Shown piece after piece: positions 36,503 to 43,115 of a stretch of 45,422 bases of DNA. The position numbers and the translations under genes were made by a program. The DNA comes from Chloroflexota bacterium (lineage in GTDB: Bacteria; Chloroflexota; Dormibacteria; CF-121). Positions within the stretch are counted from its first letter, which is position 1. Each line of letters starts with the position of its first letter. Location of the stretch: NCBI GenBank assembly GCA_005881175.1, contig VBEN01000014.1:1-45422 (forward strand), given 5' to 3'. The notes below the pieces were generated by a model. It did no database searches, was not told where the DNA came from, and saw only the letters and a program-made list of their open reading frames with translations.

Positions 36503-36941
36503 CACGGCGTCCGTGGATGAGACCTTTGAGCTTGGGCGCCGTCTGGGGCAGGTCCTGGAGCCGGGCGATGTCATCGCGCTCGAGGGCGAGCTCGGGAGCG
36601 GAAAGACCGAGCTGATCAAAGGGATCGCCGAGGCACTCGGCGTCAGCTCCGGTGTGCACAGCCCAACGTATGTCCTTCATCACCGCTACCGGGGGCGGCT
36701 GCCCATCGAGCACTACGACCTCTATCGGCTGGAAGGCATGGCGTGGGTCGACACGGGGCTGGATGAGCCAGCGCCGGATGCGGTCACGCTGATCGAGTGG
36801 CCGGAGCGCGCCACCGTGCTCGACGATTGGGCGACGACCCGGATCCGTCTGACCACGCAGGGCCCGACACGTCGCCAGCTCACATTCATCCGTGGCCCGG
36901 AACGGATTCGTGCCGTGTTCGACCATGCGCCTCGCGATTGA
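36471..36941 (+). CDS. tsaE: tRNA t6A biosynthesis ATPase TsaE
   Basis: 156 residues from TTG 36471 (also possible: GTG 36477 or GTG 36513). ATPase partner of TsaB-TsaD in N6-threonylcarbamoyladenosine formation at tRNA A37. Walker A GELGSGKTELIKG (residues 39-51), HSPTYVLHHRY, IEHYDLYRLEG and LIEWPERA are family hallmarks. Overlaps the thiL end and the tsaB start. Confidence 0.93.
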   Translation: MKVPATSTSVSTASVDETFELGRRLGQVLEPGDVIALEGELGSGKTELIKGIAEALGVSSGVHSPTYVLHHRYRGRLPIEHYDLYRLEGMAWVDTGLDEPAPDAVTLIEWPERATVLDDWATTRIRLTTQGPTRRQLTFIRGPERIRAVFDHAPRD

Positions 36942-37569
36942 CACGTCGGGGGCCGACCAGGCCATGGTCGTGCTCGATGGCCGCCGCCTACTGGCGGCCG
37001 ATGATTGGGTCCGACGCCGCGACGATCCACCGGTCCTGGCGCGCATCGTGGCGCTGGTCAACCGGGGGGGCGGCGGGCCGGACGACGTGGACGGGGTGGC
37101 CGCCGCGCGTGGCCCCGGCTCGTTCACCGGCTTGCGGGTCGGACTGTCGCTGGCGGCCGGCCTCGCCTATGCGCGGCATGTTCCGCTGTACCTCATCGAC
37201 AGCCTCCCGATCCTGGCCCGCCGGGCCATCGGCGAACCAGCCACCGTGGCGCTCCGCGACGCCGGCCGGGCGGAGGTCTACGCCTGGCGGGAGGGGGAAC
37301 CGGTTCGGCGCATGCCTACCGATGAGCTTGCTGCCTGGCTGCCTTCCAGCGCTCGTGTGATGGCGGAGCCGGCCGGCATGCTGGCGACCTGGTCGTCCGG
37401 GCACGCTCATCTCGAAATTCCGCTCGCCGGACGCCGGCCATTGAGCGCGGCGCTCCTCGATTTCGCCATTTGGACCTTCGAATCCCAAAAACCACTGCGA
37501 TATGATGAGGTGCAGGCGCTCTACGTTCAGCCCGCGGCCGCCGAGGAGCGACGAAGGAAGGCCCCGTGA
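36925..37569 (+). CDS. tsaB: tRNA t6A biosynthesis protein TsaB
   Basis: 214 residues from ATG 36925 (MRLAIDTSGADQAMVVL). ASKHA-fold partner that dimerises with TsaD. Signature AARGPGSFTGLRVGLSLAAGLAYA. The first 11 residues of the track ORF lie inside tsaE in another frame and are dropped. TGA overlaps the GTG of rimI. Confidence 0.92.
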   Translation: MRLAIDTSGADQAMVVLDGRRLLAADDWVRRRDDPPVLARIVALVNRGGGGPDDVDGVAAARGPGSFTGLRVGLSLAAGLAYARHVPLYLIDSLPILARRAIGEPATVALRDAGRAEVYAWREGEPVRRMPTDELAAWLPSSARVMAEPAGMLATWSSGHAHLEIPLAGRRPLSAALLDFAIWTFESQKPLRYDEVQALYVQPAAAEERRRKAP

Positions 37570-38111
37570 TGATGCAACTGAAATCTCGTGTGCTCGTCGA
37601 CGCCATGCGCGAGGATGACATCCCCGAAGTGCAGGCCATCGAGCGCGAAATCTTCCCCACCCCGTGGCCACGCAACGCCTACTACCGCGAGCTGCATCAT
37701 AATCGGTCCGCCTATTACCTCGTGCTGCGCCGCGACGACGAGATCGTCGGCTACGCCGGGCTGTGGAAGATGAGCGACGAGGCCCACATCACTACCGTCG
37801 GCGTCCGGGCGAACCAGCAGGGGAAGGGATACGGTCACGCGCTGATGGCCGCCCTGATCCAGCGTGCCTATCATCTCGGGTCGCGCTGGCTGACGCTCGA
37901 GGTGCGGCCGTCGAACGACGTCGCCGTGCGTCTCTACGAGAAGTTCGGTTTCAAAGTGATCGGTCGCCGCCGTGGTTATTACACGGACAACAACGAGGAC
38001 GCGATCGTCATGTGGTCCGACTCCATCCAGGCCCCGAGCTTCAAGAAGCGCTTCAAAGACATCCTGCAAACGCTCGACTTCGAGGGGCTGGATAACAGCA
38101 CGCCGCAGTAG
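37566..38111 (+). CDS. rimI: GNAT acetyltransferase RimI (ribosomal-protein S18 alanine N-acetyltransferase type)
   Basis: 181 residues; GTG 37566 overlaps the tsaB stop, and ATGs at 37569 and 37572 follow at once. Acetyl-CoA-binding QQGKGYGHALM (GNAT motif A) and EVRPSNDVAVRLYEKFGFKVIGRRRGYY are diagnostic. A C-terminal ~30 residue extension (FKKRFKDILQTLDFEGL) is unusual. rimI is commonly found between tsaB and tsaD. Confidence 0.92.
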   Translation: MMMQLKSRVLVDAMREDDIPEVQAIEREIFPTPWPRNAYYRELHHNRSAYYLVLRRDDEIVGYAGLWKMSDEAHITTVGVRANQQGKGYGHALMAALIQRAYHLGSRWLTLEVRPSNDVAVRLYEKFGFKVIGRRRGYYTDNNEDAIVMWSDSIQAPSFKKRFKDILQTLDFEGLDNSTPQ

Positions 38112-38131
38112 CCGCCACCGACCGGCGCGTC

Positions 38132-39115
38132 CTGGCGATCGAGACCTCTTGCGATGAAACGGCTGCGGCCGTTGTGGCGAGTGGACCGCGGCTTCTATCG
38201 AATGTGATCCGGTCGCAAGATGAGCTCCACGCGCCCTTCGGCGGCATCGTGCCGGAGATCGCCGCGCGCGCCCACCTGCAAACCCTGGTTCCCGTGATCG
38301 AACGAGCGCTCGAGACCGCTGGCACCCGCTGGGAGCAGGTCGATGGGGTGGCCGTGACCCGCGGCCCCGGCCTGGTGGGCTGCCTGCTGATCGGGGTGAA
38401 CGTGGCGCAGGCGATTGCCTGGGCCCGCAAACTGCCGGTTGTCGGCGTCAGTCACCTGGCCGCTCACGTCTTCGCCGCCCAGCTCGAAGAGCCTGAGCTG
38501 CGTCCACCGCTGCTCGGACTGGTGGTTTCGGGCGGGCACAGCGACTTGATCCGCTGGCAGAAGGACGGCGGCATCACGGTGATCGGGCGCACCAGGGACG
38601 ACGCGGCGGGGGAGGCGTTCGACAAGGGCGCGCGGATCCTGGGTTTGCCATTCCCCGGCGGTCCGGCGATTGACAAGCTGGCGGCGGCGGGCGATCCTCG
38701 GGCAGTCGCCTTCCCGCGGCCGCGCGCACCCGGCCTCGACTTCAGCTTCAGCGGCGTCAAGACTGCCTTGCTCTACGAGGTGCGGAAGCGGACGTCGCTG
38801 TCCGAGCAGCAGCGTGCGGATCTGGCGGCCAGCTATCAGGAGGCCATCGTCGATGCGCTGCTGCAGCGCGTTGAGGCGGCTCTGGCTCAACAGCCGACAC
38901 CGACGATCGTGCTCGGCGGTGGCGTCGCCCGCAACCGCCGGCTACGGGAGGCGGCGCAGCAGCGACTGGGCTCGCGAGCGCACCTCGTGATTCCGGCACC
39001 TGATCTCTGCACCGACAATGCGGCGATGATCGGGGCCGCCGCCCTGATCGAGTGGGATCGGCGAGGGCCCGATCCGGCGCCTTTCGACGCCGACCCCAGT
39101 TTCGGATTCGCGTAA
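38132..39115 (+). CDS. tsaD: tRNA t6A transferase TsaD, probable CTG start
   Basis: Transfers the threonylcarbamoyl group to tRNA A37. The track starts at GTG 38174, after the conserved N-terminus. Reading upstream in the same frame gives LAIETSCDETAAAVV, an essential TsaD motif, and an in-frame TAA at 38093 limits the start to 38096-38174, where only CTG 38132 (or a rarer codon) is available. Further motifs: metal-binding HLAAHVFA, SGGHSDL, GEAFDKGARILGLPFPGGP, FSFSGVKTAL and GGGVARNRRLR. 327 residues by this start. Confidence 0.92.
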   Translation: MAIETSCDETAAAVVASGPRLLSNVIRSQDELHAPFGGIVPEIAARAHLQTLVPVIERALETAGTRWEQVDGVAVTRGPGLVGCLLIGVNVAQAIAWARKLPVVGVSHLAAHVFAAQLEEPELRPPLLGLVVSGGHSDLIRWQKDGGITVIGRTRDDAAGEAFDKGARILGLPFPGGPAIDKLAAAGDPRAVAFPRPRAPGLDFSFSGVKTALLYEVRKRTSLSEQQRADLAASYQEAIVDALLQRVEAALAQQPTPTIVLGGGVARNRRLREAAQQRLGSRAHLVIPAPDLCTDNAAMIGAAALIEWDRRGPDPAPFDADPSFGFA

Positions 39116-39181
39116 CCTGGGCTGCGACGGCGGCGTTGTGGTGCTATGTCCGAGTCGCGCCCGTAAGTAGAGGAGGGAATC

Positions 39182-40018
39182 ATGCGGTTTCGCCCCATTG
39201 CCATCATGGCGGCGATCGCGGCGTCGCTCGTCAGCTCGGCGTCGGTCAGCGCTGGACCCGCGAGCTTCAATCAACCAAAGCACTATTACCTGGCGCTGGG
39301 TGATTCGCTGGCGTTCGGTTATCAGCAGGCGAAGTTCAACGCGGAGGCAGCGGCCGGAGGTGTCGATGCCACCACGTTCAATACCGGATACGTGGATGAT
39401 TTCGGCGCGAAGCTGAGAGCCGTCAAGCACCCGACCCGGATGGTGAACTTCGGCTGTCCGGGCGAGACGACGGCATCCTATTTCACCGCCTGTTCCTGGC
39501 ATGCAGTCGGCGGGTTGCCGCTGCACGACACATATTCTGGGTCTCAGGAATCCGCCGCGCTTGCCTTTATCGGCGACCACCGTAACCAGGTGAGCCCGAT
39601 CACGCTGGATCTCGGCGCGAATGACACCACTCCGTGCTTCACGAGTCCGGACCCGGCTTGCGTGGCGAATGCCCTCGCGCGGGTTGGCGCCAACCTGGAT
39701 CGGGCGCTCGGCGAGCTTCGGGCAGCCGCCCCGAACGCCGAGATCATCGTGATGACCTACTACGATCCGTATGCCGCCGTCGCGCCGCAGAGCCTTGCCA
39801 TCACCCATGCGCTCAACAACGCGATCACGACGGCCGCCGCCGCCCACGGCGTCCGGGTGGCCGATGCCTTTACCCCAATCAACCTGGCGCAGCCTCAGCC
39901 GGCAACGCTTTGCGCCCTGACCCTCGTTTGTACGGCGCTGCACGATATTCACGCCAGTGACGCCGGCTACGCCGTGATCGCCCAGCAGTTCTGGGCAGCC
40001 TCGGACTATGGCCCTTGA
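39182..40018 (+). CDS. Secreted SGNH/GDSL-type hydrolase
   Basis: 278 residues with a strong Shine-Dalgarno (GAGGAGGG). Signal peptide about residues 1-24 (hydrophobic IMAAIAASLVSSASVSA, cleavage after SA). Block I LALGDSLAFGY (Ser42), block III GAND and block V DIHASDAGY (Asp and His) make up a complete catalytic set. Four to six cysteines (for example NFGCPG, FTACSW, CFTSPDPAC, CALTLVC) suggest disulfides in the exported protein. Natural ester or lipid substrate unknown. Its stop overlaps the groES promoter. Confidence 0.88.
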   Translation: MRFRPIAIMAAIAASLVSSASVSAGPASFNQPKHYYLALGDSLAFGYQQAKFNAEAAAGGVDATTFNTGYVDDFGAKLRAVKHPTRMVNFGCPGETTASYFTACSWHAVGGLPLHDTYSGSQESAALAFIGDHRNQVSPITLDLGANDTTPCFTSPDPACVANALARVGANLDRALGELRAAAPNAEIIVMTYYDPYAAVAPQSLAITHALNNAITTAAAAHGVRVADAFTPINLAQPQPATLCALTLVCTALHDIHASDAGYAVIAQQFWAASDYGP

Positions 40019-40043
40019 ACCTGCCCAGGCCATCAGGTATCAT
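40015..40043 (+). promoter_or_regulatory. groES promoter
   Basis: TTGAAC at 40015-40020 and TATCAT at 40038-40043 with a 17-nt spacer. The -35 overlaps the stop of the upstream hydrolase, and the -10 runs into the CIRCE operator, so a bound HrcA would block RNA polymerase. Confidence 0.75.
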
Positions 40044-40069
40044 TAGCACTCGGACTAACTGAGTGCTAA
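40043..40069. promoter_or_regulatory. CIRCE operator (HrcA binding site)
   Basis: TTAGCACTC-N9-GAGTGCTAA, a perfect match to the CIRCE consensus. It indicates heat-shock control of groES by HrcA, which is not encoded in the window. Confidence 0.97.
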
Positions 40070-40094
40070 TCACCGCCAGCAAGGAGGATCGCGT

Positions 40095-40397
40095 ATGAAC
40101 TTGAGGCCATTGGGAGACCGGGTCGTGATCAAGCCCGTCGAGCGGGAGGAGCGGACCAAGAGCGGCATCGTGCTGCCCGACACCGCCAAAGAGAAGCCCC
40201 AGGAGGGCATGGTCGAAGCCATCGGGAACGGCCGCTTCATCGAGGCGACCGGCAAGCGTGAGCCGCTCGACGTCAAGGTCGGCGACCGCGTCGTTTATGC
40301 GAAGTACGCCGGCAGCGAGATCAAGCTCGACGAGACCGAGTACCTGATCGTGTCCGAGAAGGATATCCTCGCCGTCGTCGCGAACGGCAAGAAATAA
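40095..40397 (+). CDS. groES: Co-chaperonin GroES
   Basis: 100 residues: [36 protein letters not shown], mobile loop, and [33 protein letters not shown]. Caps the GroEL chamber. Strong AAGGAGG Shine-Dalgarno. Unusually, groEL does not follow: a terminator and a minus-strand gene come next, so groEL must be elsewhere. Confidence 0.97.
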   Translation: MNLRPLGDRVVIKPVEREERTKSGIVLPDTAKEKPQEGMVEAIGNGRFIEATGKREPLDVKVGDRVVYAKYAGSEIKLDETEYLIVSEKDILAVVANGKK

Positions 40398-40416
40398 GCC
40401 GCCGAAAAATCAACGG

Positions 40417-40447
40417 AAGCCAGCCTACGGGCTGGCTTTCTTTATTT
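40417..40447. terminator. Intrinsic terminator of groES, overlapping the 3' end of the convergent peroxiredoxin
   Basis: AAGCCAGCC-TACG-GGCTGGCTT (9-bp perfect stem) followed by TCTTTATTT. The same stem, read on the minus strand, encodes the last residues (KKASP) and stop of the peroxiredoxin, whose TAG falls at the loop. It probably serves both convergent genes. Confidence 0.88.
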
Positions 40448-40970
40448 GCGGGGGAGGCTCGGGGTGCGGGGTTTTCGCCCTCGGGATCATCGGTAGGCCG
40501 AGCATGGCCTCGGTCATCGCCGCATATTGCTCCTGGCTGCGCCAGTCGTAGTGCGGGTTGCGCCAGCGGACATAGCCGCGATAGTCGATGAGGAACAGCG
40601 ATCGCTGCGCGACGCCGCGCTCCTCGTTGAGGACCCCATAGCGGCGGGCAACAGCCTTGTCCCAGTCGGCGAGGAGCGGGAAGGGCAGGTCGCCCAGGCT
40701 CTTCGCGTAGGCCTTGTGCGCCCAGATGTGATCGACGCTGATGGCGAGCACCTGGGTCTCCCCTTTGACGATCTGGTCATGATCACCTCGCAAGGAGGTG
40801 AGCTCATTGGTTCAACCCGGACTGAAGTCGAAGACATAGAAGCAGATGAGGACATGCTTGCTTCCGCGGAACGATGAGAGCGCAACCGGGTCGCCGTCGG
40901 GCGTTCCGGGCAGGCTGAAGTCTGGTGCCTGGTCACCAATCCCCGGCATGCTGGCCGCGGCACTCGGCAT
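40425..40970 (-). CDS. Selenocysteine-containing peroxiredoxin (AhpE-like), in-frame TGA as Sec
   Basis: The track shows two fragments (40425-40793 and the end of 40812-41717), but they share one frame and are separated by a single TGA at 40814-40812. Reading through gives 181 residues: MPSAAASMPGIGDQAPDFSL, then FYVFDFSPG-U53-TNELTSLRGDHDQ, ending PPPQIKKASP. TGA takes the place of the peroxidatic Cys of AhpC/TSA proteins (pattern FDFSPGCTNEL). The remainder, FPLLADW...YGVLNEERGVAQRSLFLIDYRGYVRW, matches AhpE-type 1-Cys peroxiredoxins. No downstream Cys is present to resolve; only C43 upstream. A hairpin lies 10 nt after the TGA. ATG 40949 is an alternative start. selA, selB, selC and selD are not in this window. 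Confidence 0.82.
40781..40803 (-). promoter_or_regulatory. Candidate bacterial SECIS hairpin
   Basis: On the minus strand, 10 nt after the TGA, UCACCUC-CUUGC-GAGGUGA forms a 7-bp perfect stem with a five-base loop, plus one more pair beyond a mismatch. Its position (loop about 18-22 nt after the TGA) fits bacterial SECIS elements. The loop lacks a G in its first two positions, which many bacterial SECIS have, so this is a candidate only. Confidence 0.5.
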
Positions 40971-40975
40971 CGACC

Positions 40976-40982
40976 TATTGTA
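40976..40982. promoter_or_regulatory. Shared bidirectional -10 element between peroxiredoxin and phosphoribosyltransferase
   Basis: Minus strand TACAAT (40982-40977) and plus strand TATTGT (40976-40981) overlap. Each lies about 7 nt from a start codon (ATG 40970 minus; GTG 40989 plus), implying almost leaderless transcripts in both directions. No clear -35 is visible on either side. Confidence 0.4.
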
Positions 40983-40988
40983 AGTTGG

Positions 40989-41627
40989 GTGATTTTCCGC
41001 GATCGGGTGGATGCCGGTGAACGGCTGGCGGTAGCACTCCAGCGCTACCGCGACGCAGCGGACACGATTGTCCTGGGCATCCCTCGCGGCGGCGTGGTGG
41101 TAGCCAAAGCCATCGCGGTCGAGCTGCATCTGCCGCTCTCGATCTGTCCGGTGCGCAAGCTCGGCGCGCCTGGCAACCCGGAGTTGGCGATCGGGGCCGT
41201 CGACGACGACGCCGTGCTCGTCTTCGACCGCAAGCTCAGCCGGCACATCGGCCTGAGCGAGAATGACATCGCTCGCGCCGCCACACGCCAGCGCGAAGAA
41301 CTGCGCGCCTGGCTGTCGGCCCTGGCGGCGGGAGAGCTGCCGCCACTCGCCGGACGGACGGTGATCCTGACGGACGATGGGGTCGCCACCGGATACACGG
41401 CGCAGGCCGGCGTCGAGACCGTGCGCCGGCGCGGCGGCCGTCGGGTGGTGCTGGCCGTGCCGGTCGCTCCACCCGACACGGCCGGATGGTTGGCTCCACA
41501 GGTCGACGAATTCATCTGCCTGGCCACGCCGGAGCCCTTCTATGCCGTCGGCAACTTCTTCGAGGAATGGCCACAGGTCACCGACGACGAGGTTCGAGCG
41601 TTGCTGCTGGCTGGTAACACGTTGTAG
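40989..41627 (+). CDS. Phosphoribosyltransferase-family protein (COG1926-like)
   Basis: 212 residues from GTG 40989 (MIFRDRVDAGERLAVALQRY). PRPP-binding loop VILTDDGVATGYTA and the N-terminal VLGIPRGGVVVAKAIA are visible, followed by PVRKLGAPGNPELAIGAV. Proteins of this type are annotated as predicted phosphoribosyltransferases with unproven substrates, often near stress genes. It starts 18 nt from the divergent peroxiredoxin. Confidence 0.85.
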   Translation: MIFRDRVDAGERLAVALQRYRDAADTIVLGIPRGGVVVAKAIAVELHLPLSICPVRKLGAPGNPELAIGAVDDDAVLVFDRKLSRHIGLSENDIARAATRQREELRAWLSALAAGELPPLAGRTVILTDDGVATGYTAQAGVETVRRRGGRRVVLAVPVAPPDTAGWLAPQVDEFICLATPEPFYAVGNFFEEWPQVTDDEVRALLLAGNTL

Positions 41628-41731
41628 CGAGGACCGATACACCGGCAAGGTCGGCGCCCTTCGCCCGGTTACAGAAGCGTGACGGGTTCTTTGGGTGGCA
41701 TTTGGACACCCGGTCATATAGTGGTGGGCGC
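41628..41731 (+). promoter_or_regulatory. Intergenic region before the DUF4388 gene
   Basis: 104 nt holding an inverted repeat GGGTG-N9-CACCC (41693-41711) and a -10-like TATAGT (41717-41722) only 9 nt before the ATG, so the mRNA may have a very short leader. No good -35. Confidence 0.3.
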
Positions 41732-43102
41732 ATGGCGCTCTTGAAGAAGGGAAAGGGGAATCAAGGCGCCGGCGCGCCCAAGGGCCCAGCCTTCAGTCCG
41801 ATCGACCGAGTCGGGCTGCTCGGCCTCCTCGACCAGGTGGTCAACGGCGGCCAGTCGGGGGTGCTGGAATTGCGAGAGCCTCGCGGGAACTGGGTTTACG
41901 CCTTCCAGGCCGGGGCCTTGACGCATGCCAGTGGTGGACGCGTCCGGGGAGCTCGACAGGCCTTCGACCTGCTGTGGGAGTTCCAGAGCGGCGAGTTTTC
42001 CTTCGCGCCCGGCCCGCATCCGGGCCTGGCAGGCAACCTGTACATCGACAAGGGCCGGCTGCTCGACCTGCTGCGTCGCAGCCAGACCGTTCTCCAGGGA
42101 CCATCCGCCCCCTACATCCCGCCGGACCAGCAGCGGGCGATCGCGCCCCCGAACCAGCCCTACCGGCCGCCGGTGCCAGGGCAAATGCCAACCTGGCAGC
42201 CACCAGCGCCGCCCGGCCAGTATCCCGTACCGCCGCCCCAGGGCTGGCCAGCTGCCGGCCAGCCCGGCATGCCACCGGCGCCCGCCTGGGGCTACCCGCC
42301 GCAGCAGGGATATCCGGGCGCCCCATATCCGGGTGCGCCATACCCGGGAGCCCCGGCAGCGGGTCAGCCGTATCCGCCCCAACCGTACCCACCGCAGGGC
42401 TATCCCCAGAATATGCCGCAGGGGATGCCTCCCCAAGGTATGCCCCCGCAGATGATGCCGCCCCATGCGATGCCACCGCAGGCGCCTCCCGCCAGGCCGC
42501 CGGCCCAAACCCGACCCGTGACACCCCAGAGCTTTTCGGTGCCACCGATGGCGATTCCGAAGAAGCGCGAGGCTATCCCGACCTATCAGCCGCCGGCGGC
42601 GGCGCCGGTGCCGCCCACGGTCGCCGAGCCGCCCCGGCAAGACGATCTGGCCGCCCTCCGGGCCAGCCTGGTGGGCCAGGCGCCGCCCGTCCGCCCAGTC
42701 CCCACCGGGGCCGCTTGGGGCGTGCGCACGGCGGAGGGCACGGTGACGCCACTTCCGGCTGCCCCCGTCAAGGGGAAAGGAAAGGAAAAGGGCAAGGCCA
42801 AGGCTGCCGCCAAGGGAGGCCCGAAGCCCAAGGGAGGCCCGAAGCCCGACTCGAGACTCATGGCAGCGATCAAGGTGAAGCTGATCACGTTTCTCCTCTG
42901 GGCCTGCGAGCGCCGTTACTCGCCCGATGATCACTGGACACTCAAGGATGCCTTCGAGGTCTCGACCATGGAGCTGCGCGACCAGTTCTTTAGCGCCTTC
43001 TCGCAATCGCTGAAGTCGGCCAACAGGCCGAACGCGAATGACGACGACGACATGGATAACATGGCCGCCGGTCGCATGCGCGGCCGCGGCCGTCGCCACT
43101 AA
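41732..43102 (+). CDS. DUF4388-type protein with long proline-rich linker
   Basis: 456 residues from ATG 41732 (MALLKKGKGN). Residues ~20-105 resemble the DUF4388 domain (GLLGLLDQVVNGGQSGVLELREPRGNWVYAFQAGALTHASGG...FDLLWEFQSGEFSFAPG), found in signalling and gliding-related proteins. Then ~250 residues rich in Pro/Gln/Gly/Met with repeats (YPGAPYPGAPYPGAP, MPPQGMPPQMMPP), a Lys/Gly stretch (KGKGKEKGKAKAAAKGGPKPKGGPKP), and a folded-looking C-terminus (AIKVKLITFLLWACERRYSPDDHWTLKDAFEVSTMELRDQFFSAF) that I do not recognise, ending in an acidic-basic tail. No function assigned. Confidence 0.8.
   Translation: MALLKKGKGNQGAGAPKGPAFSPIDRVGLLGLLDQVVNGGQSGVLELREPRGNWVYAFQAGALTHASGGRVRGARQAFDLLWEFQSGEFSFAPGPHPGLAGNLYIDKGRLLDLLRRSQTVLQGPSAPYIPPDQQRAIAPPNQPYRPPVPGQMPTWQPPAPPGQYPVPPPQGWPAAGQPGMPPAPAWGYPPQQGYPGAPYPGAPYPGAPAAGQPYPPQPYPPQGYPQNMPQGMPPQGMPPQMMPPHAMPPQAPPARPPAQTRPVTPQSFSVPPMAIPKKREAIPTYQPPAAAPVPPTVAEPPRQDDLAALRASLVGQAPPVRPVPTGAAWGVRTAEGTVTPLPAAPVKGKGKEKGKAKAAAKGGPKPKGGPKPDSRLMAAIKVKLITFLLWACERRYSPDDHWTLKDAFEVSTMELRDQFFSAFSQSLKSANRPNANDDDDMDNMAAGRMRGRGRRH
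42311..42355 (+). repeat. Tandem 15-bp coding repeat (three copies)
   Basis: TATCCGGGCGCCCCA, TATCCGGGTGCGCCA and TACCCGGGAGCCCCG encode the YPGAP repeats of the DUF4388 protein. Confidence 0.8.
42812..42847 (+). repeat. Tandem 18-bp coding repeat (two identical copies)
   Basis: AAGGGAGGCCCGAAGCCC twice in a row, encoding the KGGPKP repeats. Identical copies suggest a recent duplication. Confidence 0.8.
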
Positions 43103-43115
43103 ACTTGCCTTTGCC

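Noticed and set aside
40425-40970. Peroxiredoxin as a plain pseudogene with a nonsense mutation
   Set aside because: Both halves are intact in one frame and the TGA replaces the catalytic Cys codon exactly, with a hairpin following; Sec is the better reading, though a genome search is needed.
40812-41717. Minus-strand ORF of 301 residues as a single protein
   Set aside because: Most of it is antisense to the phosphoribosyltransferase; only its last ~52 residues are real, as the start of the selenoprotein peroxiredoxin.
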